Below are positions 36,165-46,140 of a stretch of 64,000 nt of DNA, piece after piece. Below the pieces are notes generated by a model. It saw nothing but the letters and a program-made list of their open reading frames with translations. It did not search any database and was not told where the DNA came from. Origin of the DNA: Opitutaceae bacterium. GTDB lineage: Bacteria; Verrucomicrobiota; Verrucomicrobiia; Opitutales; Opitutaceae. Every line of letters starts with the position of its first letter. Position 1 is the first letter of the stretch. A program made the position numbers and the translations under genes. Where the stretch lies: assembly GCA_003164715.1 (NCBI GenBank), contig PLTZ01000027.1, positions 1 to 64,000 of the forward strand. The letters run 5' to 3'.

Positions 36165-37739
36165 ATGCCCCCACGCGAAATAAGGATCTACGACACCACC
36201 CTGCGGGACGGGACCCAGGGGGAGGGCATCAGCTTCTCGGTCGCGGACAAGCTGCTCGTCGCGCAGCGCCTGGACCAGTTCGGGGTCGACTACATCGAGG
36301 GCGGCTTCCCGGGCTCCAACCCGCGCGACATCGCGTTCTTCGCCGAGGCGAAGGACCTGAAGCTTAAGCACGCGAAGCTGGCCGCTTTCGGCTCGACCCG
36401 CAGGGCCGGATCAAAGGCCGACACGGACCCCCAGCTGCGGACGCTTCTGGAGAGCGGGATGCCGGTCATGACGATCGTGGGCAAGACCTGGCTCCTCCAC
36501 GTGACCGAGATCCTGCGGACGACGCCGGAGGAGAACCTGGCGATGATCGAGGACTCGGTGCGCTACCTGAAGGCGCAGGGCCGCGAGGTGGTCTACGACG
36601 CCGAGCACTTCTTCGACGGGTACATGGACAACCCGCAGTACGCGCTTCGGACCCTCGAGGCCGCCGCGCGCGGCGGCGCCTCGAACCTGTCGCTCTGCGA
36701 GACCAACGGCGGGAAGCTGGTCCCCCAGGTCCAGTCGATCGTGGCCGACATTGTCGCGCGCTTCGGAGCGGGGCTTGTCGGGATCCACTGCCACAACGAC
36801 AGCGGCCTCGGGGTCGCCGTCACCTTGGCCGGGGTCGACGCGGGCGCCACCTTGGTCCAGGGCACCGTGAACGGCTACGGCGAGCGCGTCGGCAACGCGA
36901 ACCTGGTGACCATTCTGCCCAACCTGGCGCTCAAGATGGGCTGCACGATGACCTGCTCCCCGAATCTGGCGCAGCTGCGGGACCTCTCGCTCTTCTTCGA
37001 CGAGCTGGCGAACCTGCGGCCCAACCCGAAGGCCCCGTTCGTCGGGCAGTCGGCGTTCGCCCACAAGGGGGGTCTCCACGCCAACGCCGCGCAGAAGGTC
37101 GCGCGAAGCTACGAGCACATCGACCCGACCCTGGTCGGCAACCGCACCCGGGTCCTCGTCTCCGACATGGCCGGGCGCAGCAGTCTCGCCCTCAAGGCGA
37201 GGGAGTTCGGGATCGAGCTCGACGAGAAGAGCCCGGAGTTGAAGGGGCTGATCGAGGAGCTTAAGGAGCGCGAGTTCCGCGGCTATGAGTACGAGGCCGC
37301 GGACGCCTCGTTTAAGCTCCTGGTCGGCAGGATGCTCGGCCACAAGAAGGACTTCTTCGAGGTCGAGGGCTACCGCGTCATCGTCGAGCGCCACGGCGGC
37401 GAGATCTGGTCCGAGGCCACCGTCCGCGTGAAGGTGGACGGCGAGTCGGTCCACACGGTCGCGGAGGACTCGGGGCCGATCGGCGCCCTGGACAAGGCGC
37501 TGCGCCTCGCCCTCGAGAAGACCTTCCCCCAGCTGCGCGAGATGCGCCTGCGCGACTTCAAGGTGCGCATTTTGGAGGGCAACGAGGGGACCGGCTCCAG
37601 GACGCGCGTCCTCGTGGAGAGTGGCGACGCCCACTCGGTCTGGGGAACGGTGGGCGTAAGCGACAACATCATCGACGCGTCGTGGGAGGCGCTCCGGGAG
37701 GCGGTTGAGTACCGCCTCTCGATCACGCCGCGCGCCTAG
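36165..37739 (+). CDS. cimA: (R)-citramalate synthase
   Basis: A 524-residue protein with the HMGL-like TIM barrel: IYDTTLRDGTQGEGISFSVADKL, YIEGGFPGSNPRD, LCETNGGKLVPQ and GIHCHNDSGLGVAVT. The C-terminal regulatory LeuA-like domain follows (from about residue 390). The sequence GTQGEGISFS, with KADTDPQLRTLLESG, matches citramalate rather than isopropylmalate synthases. It joins pyruvate and acetyl-CoA to citramalate, giving 2-ketobutyrate for isoleucine without threonine. It ends the serA-plsY-hom-lysC-thrC run. Confidence 0.92.
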   Translation: MPPREIRIYDTTLRDGTQGEGISFSVADKLLVAQRLDQFGVDYIEGGFPGSNPRDIAFFAEAKDLKLKHAKLAAFGSTRRAGSKADTDPQLRTLLESGMPVMTIVGKTWLLHVTEILRTTPEENLAMIEDSVRYLKAQGREVVYDAEHFFDGYMDNPQYALRTLEAAARGGASNLSLCETNGGKLVPQVQSIVADIVARFGAGLVGIHCHNDSGLGVAVTLAGVDAGATLVQGTVNGYGERVGNANLVTILPNLALKMGCTMTCSPNLAQLRDLSLFFDELANLRPNPKAPFVGQSAFAHKGGLHANAAQKVARSYEHIDPTLVGNRTRVLVSDMAGRSSLALKAREFGIELDEKSPELKGLIEELKEREFRGYEYEAADASFKLLVGRMLGHKKDFFEVEGYRVIVERHGGEIWSEATVRVKVDGESVHTVAEDSGPIGALDKALRLALEKTFPQLREMRLRDFKVRILEGNEGTGSRTRVLVESGDAHSVWGTVGVSDNIIDASWEALREAVEYRLSITPRA

Positions 37740-37757
37740 CGGCGCCCACAAGGAGAC

Positions 37758-40013
37758 TCAGTCGGCGCGGTCGCCGTAGAGGACGCCCCGGCCGCCGGTT
37801 CCGAAGTAGACGCGCCCGTAGATGCGCGGGTCCCCGCTAAGGGCCCGCATCTGGCCGAAGCCGTGCTGCGGGTCGCTAATGCGTACCCAGGACGCCCCGG
37901 CGTCGTCCGAGCGGAAGAGACCCTCGACGCCCGACACCTTGCCGACAAGGAAGACGGCGGGGCTCGTGCGGCCGGGCGCCGCTTTGCCGAAGGCGACCAG
38001 CTGCGCCTGGACACCGCTTGCGGCGGCCGCGGAGGCGCCCGAGTTCGTGGAATGCAGGAGTGCCTCGCCCGCGACGACCCAGAACTCGCCCTCGCGCCCG
38101 GGGACAGCGGCGAGCCTGCCGGGCGCCGGGCCCCAGCGCCCCTTCACGACAGGAAGGCCCCCGCCCACGGCCCTGAAGCTGCGCGCCCCGTCGGTGCTCA
38201 CGACAATCGTGCCGGCCTCCGTGTCGTAGGCGTAGAACTTCAGGGGATTCACGGTGTCGGCCACGACCGCCAGGTTCACGGAGCCGCCGACGCAGGGATA
38301 CCACGTGGCGCCCCGGTCGAGGGTGAAGTGGGGGGCGACCCCGGTCGGCGACCAGACGATCGTCCTCGCGTCCGGGGAAATTGCGATCGGGCCCTCGCCC
38401 CGCCAGTACGCTCCGACCGTCCCGGGGGGCTCCGCTGCAAACGCCTTCCAGGTGGCCCCCCCGTCGGTCGAGAATGCCCCCGTGACCAGGTCGTTCCTGT
38501 AGGTGTTCCCCGAGCGGACGACCATCTCCGGGTGCCCCCAGGCAAACGCCATGCTGGAGGTGTCCTTGAAGGCCGGGGTCCCGAACCGGCCCCGCGGGGG
38601 CGAGACCGACAGGTCGTCGTGCCTGAACCCGTCGACGTCGTCGACGCCGCTCAGCAGGTGCGGGCCGCTCGGCGGGCTTAGGAGCACGGTCGGCACGGTC
38701 TCCTCAATCCCCTGGTCGTCAAAGTTCCAGCGCGTCGCCTTGCCCGCGTCCGAGTCCCGGAGGTTGCGGGTCACCCAGATCCCGAACCCGGTGGTGAAGA
38801 TCGCGTGGTCCGGGTCGAGCGGGTCGATCTCCACGTCGCTTATCCAGTGCCGGTTCATCGGCGCCGTGTAGGGCGCCGAAGCGTGGTCCCACTGCGCGTG
38901 CTCCAGGAGCGCTACCCAGGTCCTGCCGCCGTCCGTCGTGCGAAAGATCTCGTCCAGGGGGTAGTAGTGGTTCCAGGTGGCCGCGAGGACGGTCTCGGGG
39001 TGCTCCGGGTCGACCGCGACCGCGCCATATCCGAAATGCCGCGCGCCCTCGGGCTTCTCTGGTGTAATATCGGTCCAGGCCCCGGAGGCCGTGTCGAGCT
39101 TCCAGACGGCCCCGTCGGTCATCGAGTTCGGTCCGGGCTCGCTCCCGTAGCTCACATACAGGATCCCGGCGGCGCTGAGCGCCGAGCGGGTCGGGCGTAG
39201 CCCGAGCGGCTGCCCCGGGACGGCCGCCCAGGTCGCCCCGGCGTCCGTGCTCCTATAGAGGCTCGCGCCGGGGGTCGAGACGGCGGCGTAGACGACCGCC
39301 GTCGGCTCGCCGCGCCTTCCGCCGCGCCCGTCAAAGCGGATCAAGTTGATTCCCGTCCTCTGGGCCGGGAACGTGCGGCCCCCGTGGTGCTGCTCCGGGA
39401 GAACCTCGTCGACCTGCGGGAAGGAGGAGAGCCGGGTCCAGGTGGCCCCGCGGTCGGCGCTTCGCCAGAGGCCCGCACTTCGGGTGCCAAGGAGGAGCAC
39501 CCGGCCGTCGTTCGGGTCGACCGCGAGGCGCTCGCCGTTGCCCCGGCCGGCCTCGTTGGCGCCGAACTTGAAGGGCACGGGGGTGCGCTCCCATGTCCGC
39601 CCGTAGTCGCCCGAACGCAGGACCTCGCCGTTGCTGGCGCCGGGATTGTTGTAGGTCCCGGCGGCAACGTAGACCCGCCCGGCTTCCGACGGGTCGCAGG
39701 CGAGGCTCTCCACGCCAAAGAGGTTCCAGTCCGTCTGGTTCACCCAGTCGAGGAGCGGCGTCCACGGGCCGCCAGAACTGTCCCTGCGATAGGCCCCGCC
39801 GACGTCGGTGCGCACGTAGACAAGCCCCTTCTCGGCGGGGCTAAAGATGATCCCCGTCACGAAACCGCCCCCGCCGAGGGTGACATTGTGGAACACGTAG
39901 CGCTCCGTGGAGGGCACGGGCCCAGCGGCCGCGCCCGAACCCGTAGCCACGGCGAGGGCGAGCGACAGGGCCGCCGCAAAGGAGGTGAAGGGTAGGGCGA
40001 GTCGGGGTTTCAT
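37758..40013 (-). CDS. GH74 xyloglucanase-like secreted beta-propeller protein
   Basis: A 751-residue secreted protein: signal peptide (SFAAALSLALAVATGSGAAAG), then two seven-bladed propellers. VYVRTDVGGAYRRDSSG carries the conserved catalytic Asp of GH74. LFGVESLACDPSEAGRVYVAAGTYNN, GEVLRSGDYGRTWERT and FGANEAGRGNGERLAVDP closely follow the GH74 pattern. BNR/Asp-box repeats (SxDxGxTW) recur. GH74 enzymes cut the glucan backbone of xyloglucan. No carbohydrate-binding module or dockerin is attached. The ATG is abutted by CCCCC. It lies 51 bases after the cardiolipin synthase gene on the same strand. Confidence 0.88.
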   Translation of the reverse strand: MKPRLALPFTSFAAALSLALAVATGSGAAAGPVPSTERYVFHNVTLGGGGFVTGIIFSPAEKGLVYVRTDVGGAYRRDSSGGPWTPLLDWVNQTDWNLFGVESLACDPSEAGRVYVAAGTYNNPGASNGEVLRSGDYGRTWERTPVPFKFGANEAGRGNGERLAVDPNDGRVLLLGTRSAGLWRSADRGATWTRLSSFPQVDEVLPEQHHGGRTFPAQRTGINLIRFDGRGGRRGEPTAVVYAAVSTPGASLYRSTDAGATWAAVPGQPLGLRPTRSALSAAGILYVSYGSEPGPNSMTDGAVWKLDTASGAWTDITPEKPEGARHFGYGAVAVDPEHPETVLAATWNHYYPLDEIFRTTDGGRTWVALLEHAQWDHASAPYTAPMNRHWISDVEIDPLDPDHAIFTTGFGIWVTRNLRDSDAGKATRWNFDDQGIEETVPTVLLSPPSGPHLLSGVDDVDGFRHDDLSVSPPRGRFGTPAFKDTSSMAFAWGHPEMVVRSGNTYRNDLVTGAFSTDGGATWKAFAAEPPGTVGAYWRGEGPIAISPDARTIVWSPTGVAPHFTLDRGATWYPCVGGSVNLAVVADTVNPLKFYAYDTEAGTIVVSTDGARSFRAVGGGLPVVKGRWGPAPGRLAAVPGREGEFWVVAGEALLHSTNSGASAAAASGVQAQLVAFGKAAPGRTSPAVFLVGKVSGVEGLFRSDDAGASWVRISDPQHGFGQMRALSGDPRIYGRVYFGTGGRGVLYGDRAD

Positions 40014-40064
40014 GGGGGAGAGGGGAAGATTCGTGCGGGCCGGGAGAAGCGACTCGCGCGCCTT

Positions 40065-41501
40065 TTAGAGGATCGGCGCCAGGAGCCTGCAGACGTCCTC
40101 GGCGATGCTCGTCACCAGGTGGCGCCTGCGGACGATCGGGGGCGTGCACTGGGTCAGCACGTCGGCAATCCACGCCCGCACCGCGGCCACCTCGGGCTCC
40201 GTGTAGATAAGGACCCCCACCTCGAAGTTCACGAAGAGGCTCCGCAGGTCGAAGTTCGGCGACCCGAAGAGCGCGACGCGATCGTCCATGACGATCGCCT
40301 TGGCGTGGAGCATCCCCCCGTTGTAGACCAGCACGTGGCCCCCGGCCTTGGTCAGCTCGCGGGTGAAGTTGCGCCGCGCGAAGTCCGTCACGGGATGGTT
40401 CGACTTGGCCGGAACGATGAGGGTCACGTTGCAGCCGGCGCGCGCCTTCACGATCATCGAGCGCAGGAGCACCTCGTCCGGGATGAAGTAGGGGGTCACG
40501 ATCTGCAGGCTGTGCTCGGCCTGCTGGATCATCGCCACAATTCCCTCGTAGAGCGGGTCGCCGGGCACGTCCGGGCCGCTCGCGACCACCTGGAGCTCGC
40601 AGGCGCCGCGGATCGGGGCGCCTCCCGCCTGGGCGTCCTCCCTCACCTTGTCCTGGGGCTGGCGCGCCACGAAGCACCAGTCCGCGATGAACACCTCGCC
40701 GAGCACGACGGCGCCGGGGCCCTCGATCACGGCGCCAAAGTCGCGGAAGCGGTTGGGGTAGGGGCCCGCCCCCATGTAATCGAGCGCGATGTTGCGGCCG
40801 CCGACGATCGCCGTGACGCCGTCAAAGATCGCGATCTTGCGGTGGCTTCGCAGGTTCGCGGAGCCGCGCGAGGTGAACGGAAGGACCGGCATGAAGCGGC
40901 CCACCTCGCCGCCGGCCTTGCGGATCGGGTCCACGAATCCCCGGGAGGACAGGAAGCAGCCAAGGGCGTCCAGGAGGAGCCGCACCTTGACGCCCTCCCG
41001 CGCGCGCTGCGCCAGCAACTCCACGATGCGCCGGCCGGTCGCGTCGCGGCTCAGGATGAAGGTCGCGATGTGGATCGAGCGCTTCGCCGCCAGGATCTGG
41101 CGCTCGAGCTCGGCAAAGTCCTCCTCGCCCGTCAGCAGGAGCCGGATCTTGTTCCCCCCGACGGGCTCGAAGCCGCCCGCGGCCGCGACTGTCTTTGCGA
41201 CCGGCGCGAAGACGTGGGAGAGCTCCGCCACACAGATCTTAGGGACGACGGGGACGAGCGCCGTCTTGTTCTTCGCCATGCGGCGCAGCTTGCGGCCGCC
41301 GAGGAGGAGATAGAGCGGCACCCCGAGCCACGGGATAAAGACGATGACGAGGAGCCACGCGAACGTGTTGGCGGGCGCGCGGCGTTCGTTCACGAGTTTA
41401 GCCACCAGGAAGAAGGCCAAGAGGAAACCGGCGACTGTGGCGAGGTGGGCCAGGAAGCCGCCGGGGGCGATTCGGTTCAGGTATTGGCTGAAGGCCGTCA
41501 T
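40065..41501 (-). CDS. cls: Cardiolipin synthase
   Basis: A 478-residue phospholipase-D-family enzyme. Two N-terminal membrane segments (about 15-35 and 45-65) are followed by two HKD catalytic motifs, HRKIAIFD (with VGGRNIALDYMG) and HAKAIVMD (with FGSPNFDLRSL). It condenses phosphatidylglycerol to cardiolipin at the inner membrane. ATG 41501 puts the first membrane helix at the usual position. It is probably cotranscribed with the downstream GH74 gene, although no functional link is obvious. Confidence 0.95.
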   Translation of the reverse strand: MTAFSQYLNRIAPGGFLAHLATVAGFLLAFFLVAKLVNERRAPANTFAWLLVIVFIPWLGVPLYLLLGGRKLRRMAKNKTALVPVVPKICVAELSHVFAPVAKTVAAAGGFEPVGGNKIRLLLTGEEDFAELERQILAAKRSIHIATFILSRDATGRRIVELLAQRAREGVKVRLLLDALGCFLSSRGFVDPIRKAGGEVGRFMPVLPFTSRGSANLRSHRKIAIFDGVTAIVGGRNIALDYMGAGPYPNRFRDFGAVIEGPGAVVLGEVFIADWCFVARQPQDKVREDAQAGGAPIRGACELQVVASGPDVPGDPLYEGIVAMIQQAEHSLQIVTPYFIPDEVLLRSMIVKARAGCNVTLIVPAKSNHPVTDFARRNFTRELTKAGGHVLVYNGGMLHAKAIVMDDRVALFGSPNFDLRSLFVNFEVGVLIYTEPEVAAVRAWIADVLTQCTPPIVRRRHLVTSIAEDVCRLLAPIL

Positions 41502-41647
41502 GCAGGTCCTTGGGCTATGCCTAGGCATGGGTGGCCCGGGGCACAAGCGCCGAGCTACGGGGCGCGCCGCCGAGCGGCCTCGCGCGCCGCGGCCCAAAAT
41601 GGACCTTGACGGAACCCGGCGCTCGTGAATGTTTCGGCGTTTGCGAT

Positions 41648-41730
41648 GGTGGAGTTGAGCAGTGGTCGCTCCGTTGACTGTAAATCAACCGCCTTTGGCA
41701 CCGTTGGTTCGAATCCAACCTCCACCACCA
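41648..41730 (+). tRNA. tRNA-Tyr (GTA)
   Basis: An 83-base class II tRNA. Acceptor stem GGTGGAG (648-654) pairs with CTCCACC (720-726), then discriminator A and encoded CCA (728-730). D stem GAGC/GCTC. Anticodon stem GTTGA/TCAAC with loop CTGTAAA, anticodon GTA at 680-682. Long variable arm with GCC/GGC stem. T stem GTTGG/CCAAC with loop TTCGAAT. The long variable arm and GTA anticodon agree on tyrosine. Confidence 0.98.
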
Positions 41731-41799
41731 TTCTCAAACCGGCGAACACGCCGGCTGGGCTAGGCCGGTAACCTAAGGGAGCTTCCTGCGGAGAACACC

Positions 41800-41958
41800 A
41801 TGGCAGGAAGGATCTTGCGGAGCTTGGCGTCGGTTGGAATTGCACCTTTGGGGGTCGAGGCGCCGTTCACAAGCGAAAGCTTTAGGGACCCCGCCATGCT
41901 CCAGGCGGTCCATTCGCACCCATTCACGTCGATACTGAGCTACCGGTTGGACGCGTGA
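41800..41958 (+). CDS. Possible 52-residue hypothetical protein
   Basis: A short frame starting MAGRILRSLASVGIAPLG and ending SILSYRLDA. It has a well-placed GGAG six bases before the ATG, better than most genes in this window. No domain is recognised, and codon third positions are not strongly GC-biased, so it may be chance or the remnant of an acquired gene next to tRNA-Tyr. The end of the frame overlaps the GTGAA..TTCAC dyad. Confidence 0.22.
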   Translation: MAGRILRSLASVGIAPLGVEAPFTSESFRDPAMLQAVHSHPFTSILSYRLDA

Positions 41959-42101
41959 AAGATCTTCACCCCGGGGTCATCTCGCTTGGGCAACCCCTGA
42001 CGCGGGTGGCCGGGCTACGTAGTTCCCCCTTTTGACGCGGGGGTCCTGCGCACCCATCGTCCCCTCACAGCTTCAACTTTGGCATGGGTTATCATAGGGA
42101 T

Positions 42102-42150
42102 CCACCCTGCACGACAGACTTCTTGGGGAGAACGAATTCGTGCAGGGTGG
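42102..42150. repeat. 13-bp perfect inverted repeat with 23-base spacer
   Basis: CCACCCTGCACGA (102-114) and its exact reverse complement TCGTGCAGGGTGG (138-150) flank 23 bases. The right arm begins inside a separate ten-base palindrome, ACGAATTCGT. Two further hairpins follow within 45 bases. It could be an RNA hairpin, a protein-binding dyad, or a small palindromic repeat element. No second copy was noticed in the window. Confidence 0.6.
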
Positions 42151-42424
42151 CCTGCGGTTCCCGCAAAGCACGCCTCCGGTTTTCGGGAGGCGATTTCGAC
42201 GGGTTCTGCGATTACCGTTTCTGGACCCTGTGATTCTATCGTCAAACAAGGTCCGCCCCGCGGGGCGATGTTGACTAACTTTTAGCAGCATTTTGGCTCC
42301 GGAGGATGCGGACGCGACGCATCAGGCCTGCGGTAATCGTTTGACCCCGTGGCGGTTCAGCAATTCCTTGGGCGAAGGCGCCAGGGCCGATGCGCACCCC
42401 CGGCCCCGCCTTCCGCCCCCTCCC

Positions 42425-44806
42425 ATGATCTCCGAGATTCGCTACGTCCTGCGGTCGCTCAGGCGCCGCAAGGGATTCGCCAGTGTCACCATCCTGACGC
42501 TCGCCCTCGGGATCGGGGCGGCCACGGCGGTCTATTCGATGATGCAGTGGGCCCTGTTCTACGAGCCGGCGTCCTCAAAGGGTCTCTACCAGATAGGGGA
42601 AAAGCAGAAGGACCAACCGGTCATCTTCTTTCTTTGGGTGCCCTTCTACAAGGCGTACAGCGCGCAGACCCAGGTCTTCTCGGAACTTTGCGCCACGGCG
42701 ACCGACGCCGGCAACGTGGTGGTCGATGGCAAGCCCGTATCCATCTTCTCGGAAGCCGTCACCCCGAATTTCTTCAGCGTGCTGCGCGTCTCGCCGCTAC
42801 TCGGGCGCGCCTTTCTCCCGTCGGAGGCGGTGAGCGGGCGCGACAATGTCGTGGTCGTGTCCCATAATTTCTGGAAGAAGCACCTGGGAGGGACCAAGGA
42901 CGCACTGGGGCGGCAGATCAAGGTCGATGAGAAGGTCTGCACGGTGGTCGGCATCCTCAGGGAGGGAGAGAAGTTTCCCGTCTTCAGCTCGGCGGACATC
43001 TTTAGGCCGATGGTCCTGCGCGAGAATCCCAATCAGCCGTGGGACCCGATGCTTGTGGTCCTCGGGCGCCTTCGGCCGGGCGTCACCCGCCCGCAGGCCG
43101 AAGACGCCCTGGCAAGGGCCAAGATTGAGGGAAACTCGGACTTCATGCAGTGGGTTGGGACGCTTCGGCCGGCGCTTTCCACGACCGAAGACATCCGAAG
43201 CACGTTCAACCCGCAGCTCCACTGGGCGCTCCTCGGGGCGGTGGCGTTTCTCTATGCGATCGCGTGCCTGAACGCGTCCAACCTGATTCTGGTGCATTTT
43301 CTGGGAAAGCGAACCGAGATCAGCGTGCGGATGTCCCTCGGAGGCGGCCGCTGGGGAATCCTGCGGCTGCTGTTTATCGAGACCGTTTGCCTCTGCGCCG
43401 GCGGGGCGCTGCTCGGCGCCGTGGTCGCGAACTGGCTCATCCCGCTCCTCTCGTTCCTGGCCGGCAACAGCGATCCCGAACGCAGCTGGAGTAGCTGGAT
43501 CCTCGGGTGGGACACCTACTTCGTCCTGGCGGGACTCACCCTTCTGACCGGCGCCCTGATAGCGGTCGCTCCAGGCGTGCAGCTGCTGCGGGCCAACATC
43601 CTCGCCGGACTCAAGGGCGGGGGAGGCTCGTTGGGCGAGAGTCCCGGGCTCGCCCGAATTAGGGGCACTTTCGTCGTCCTGCAGGCGACCTTCGCCGTCA
43701 TCCTGCTCGTGGGCGCGGGCCTCATGATCCGGTCGTTCCAGCACCTGGGGGACGTGCAGGTTGGTTTCAATCCCGCCCACCGGGTGAAGATGCAGCTCGG
43801 CTACCCGCGGGACTACAAGACGGCGCCGGAGGAGCGCATGGCGCTCCTGGAGCGCACCAAGGCCGCGCTGCTGCGTGTGCCCACCGTCTCCTCGGTGGCG
43901 TACGGCTCCGACTCGCTCCTCGCGGGCTACGACTCCGTGGAACTCAACGTGGAGGCGAAGGACGGATCGTCGACCAAGATCAAGGCCGTGTACGTTTCCT
44001 CGGACTACGGGGAGGCCGGGGGCGTCGTGCTGAAGCGGGGCCGATGGCTGGCGCCCGACACCAAGGGGGAGATCCTGATCAACGAGGCCTACGCCCGCGC
44101 GCGGTTTGGCGCCGCCGACCCGGTCGGCCAATACATCCGCTCCGCGGGCTCCGACGCAAAGGCCCGCGGCTGGCTGGTCGCCGGTGTCGTGGGCGACGTC
44201 CGAGAAAAGGTCCGCGACGAGCCGGTGTTCAAGATCTACATGCCGATCAAGTGGTCCCCTAACGTCGCCACCAGCTTCTTCCTTCGCATGACCGGGGAGC
44301 CGAGCGGCGAGATGCTCGGCAGGCTCACGCAGGCCCTCTACGCCTTCGACCCGAGGATCGTCACCTATTACTCGGTCCCCATGACCGAGCTGCGGAACCG
44401 CCAGCTTTACAATGAGCTCCTCGCTCTCTCGGTCCTAAGGGTCCTCGCCTGCATCGCAACGGCCCTCGCCGTCGTGGGCCTCTTCTCGGTGCTGGCCTAC
44501 ACGGTCGACCGCAGGATGCCCGAGTTCGGGATCCGCATGGCGCTTGGGGCCACCCCGGGGGACCTGGTCGCTCTCGTCATGCGCCGGGGCATCGCGCTCA
44601 CGGCGCTCGGCATCGCGCTCGGTATCGCCGGGGCACTGGCGCTCACACAGTTCCTTAAGAGCCTTCTCTTTGAGACGCCGAACTCCGACCCGGCCGTGAT
44701 TGCGGCCGTGAGCGCGCTTCTCCTCCTGTCGGCCGTCGCCGCGTGCATCCTTCCCTCGGTCAGGGCGAGCAAGCCGGACCTGGTGAGCCTGTTGAAGAGC
44801 GATTAG
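42425..44806 (+). CDS. ADOP-type FtsX/MacB-like ABC permease
   Basis: A 793-residue protein with two MacB/FtsX permease halves: N-terminal MISEIRYVLRSLRRRKGFASVTILTLALGIGAATAVYS, a periplasmic MacB-type domain, membrane clusters at about 270-440, and a second periplasmic domain. The C-terminal FtsX domain is YTVDRRMPEFGIRMALGATPGDLVALVMRRG. This architecture matches the 'acidobacterial duplicated orphan permeases', which lack a neighbouring ATPase; the MalK-like gene next door is of another class. Transported substrate unknown. The start was chosen at the ADOP-typical MISEIRYVLRSLRR; a pyrimidine-rich tract precedes it. Confidence 0.87.
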   Translation: MISEIRYVLRSLRRRKGFASVTILTLALGIGAATAVYSMMQWALFYEPASSKGLYQIGEKQKDQPVIFFLWVPFYKAYSAQTQVFSELCATATDAGNVVVDGKPVSIFSEAVTPNFFSVLRVSPLLGRAFLPSEAVSGRDNVVVVSHNFWKKHLGGTKDALGRQIKVDEKVCTVVGILREGEKFPVFSSADIFRPMVLRENPNQPWDPMLVVLGRLRPGVTRPQAEDALARAKIEGNSDFMQWVGTLRPALSTTEDIRSTFNPQLHWALLGAVAFLYAIACLNASNLILVHFLGKRTEISVRMSLGGGRWGILRLLFIETVCLCAGGALLGAVVANWLIPLLSFLAGNSDPERSWSSWILGWDTYFVLAGLTLLTGALIAVAPGVQLLRANILAGLKGGGGSLGESPGLARIRGTFVVLQATFAVILLVGAGLMIRSFQHLGDVQVGFNPAHRVKMQLGYPRDYKTAPEERMALLERTKAALLRVPTVSSVAYGSDSLLAGYDSVELNVEAKDGSSTKIKAVYVSSDYGEAGGVVLKRGRWLAPDTKGEILINEAYARARFGAADPVGQYIRSAGSDAKARGWLVAGVVGDVREKVRDEPVFKIYMPIKWSPNVATSFFLRMTGEPSGEMLGRLTQALYAFDPRIVTYYSVPMTELRNRQLYNELLALSVLRVLACIATALAVVGLFSVLAYTVDRRMPEFGIRMALGATPGDLVALVMRRGIALTALGIALGIAGALALTQFLKSLLFETPNSDPAVIAAVSALLLLSAVAACILPSVRASKPDLVSLLKSD

Positions 44807-44818
44807 CGCTGAGGCGCG

Positions 44819-45946
<1,128 letters not shown>

Positions 45947-46140
45947 AGGGGGGGTGGAGTCGCCTTGTTCCTGCCCGCAATTTCCTACGAAAATGCGCCT
46001 TGCAAGGGGATTTACGGGTAAACAGAACGAATGCTCGGCGCTGGCAATCCCAAAGATCGCCCGCAATAAACCCTTGCTGGTCCGCCTCGTGCGTTTTCCC
46101 TCGCGCCCGGGAGGAGTCCGGCGCCCCTCGCCAAACCCAC

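Larger units (their letters stand above)
41731..42424. other. Region after tRNA-Tyr without a convincing gene
   Basis: About 690 bases between tRNA-Tyr and the ADOP permease. Codon structure typical of this genome is absent apart from one weak small frame (41800-41958). The stretch contains several dyads: GTGAA..TTCAC near 41955-41969, ACCCCGGGGT at 41968-41977, and a 13-bp perfect inverted repeat at 42102-42150. A TGCGG/CCGCA hairpin lies at 42153-42165 and a CGCCTCC/GGAGGCG hairpin at 42171-42192. It may hold a structured RNA or remains of a mobile element integrated at the tRNA. No tRNA 3'-end duplicate (att site) was noticed. Confidence 0.4.

Noticed and set aside
41555-41845. A 96-residue minus-strand frame containing GFEPTVPKAVDLQSTERPLLNS
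   Set aside because: It is the antisense translation of tRNA-Tyr. Such 'GFEP' frames are a familiar artefact of tRNA genes in databases.
42186-42212. tmRNA-like start GGAGGCG followed by TTCGACGGG
   Set aside because: No tRNA-like 3' half, no tag-peptide frame and no matching acceptor strand were found in the following 230 bases or just upstream.
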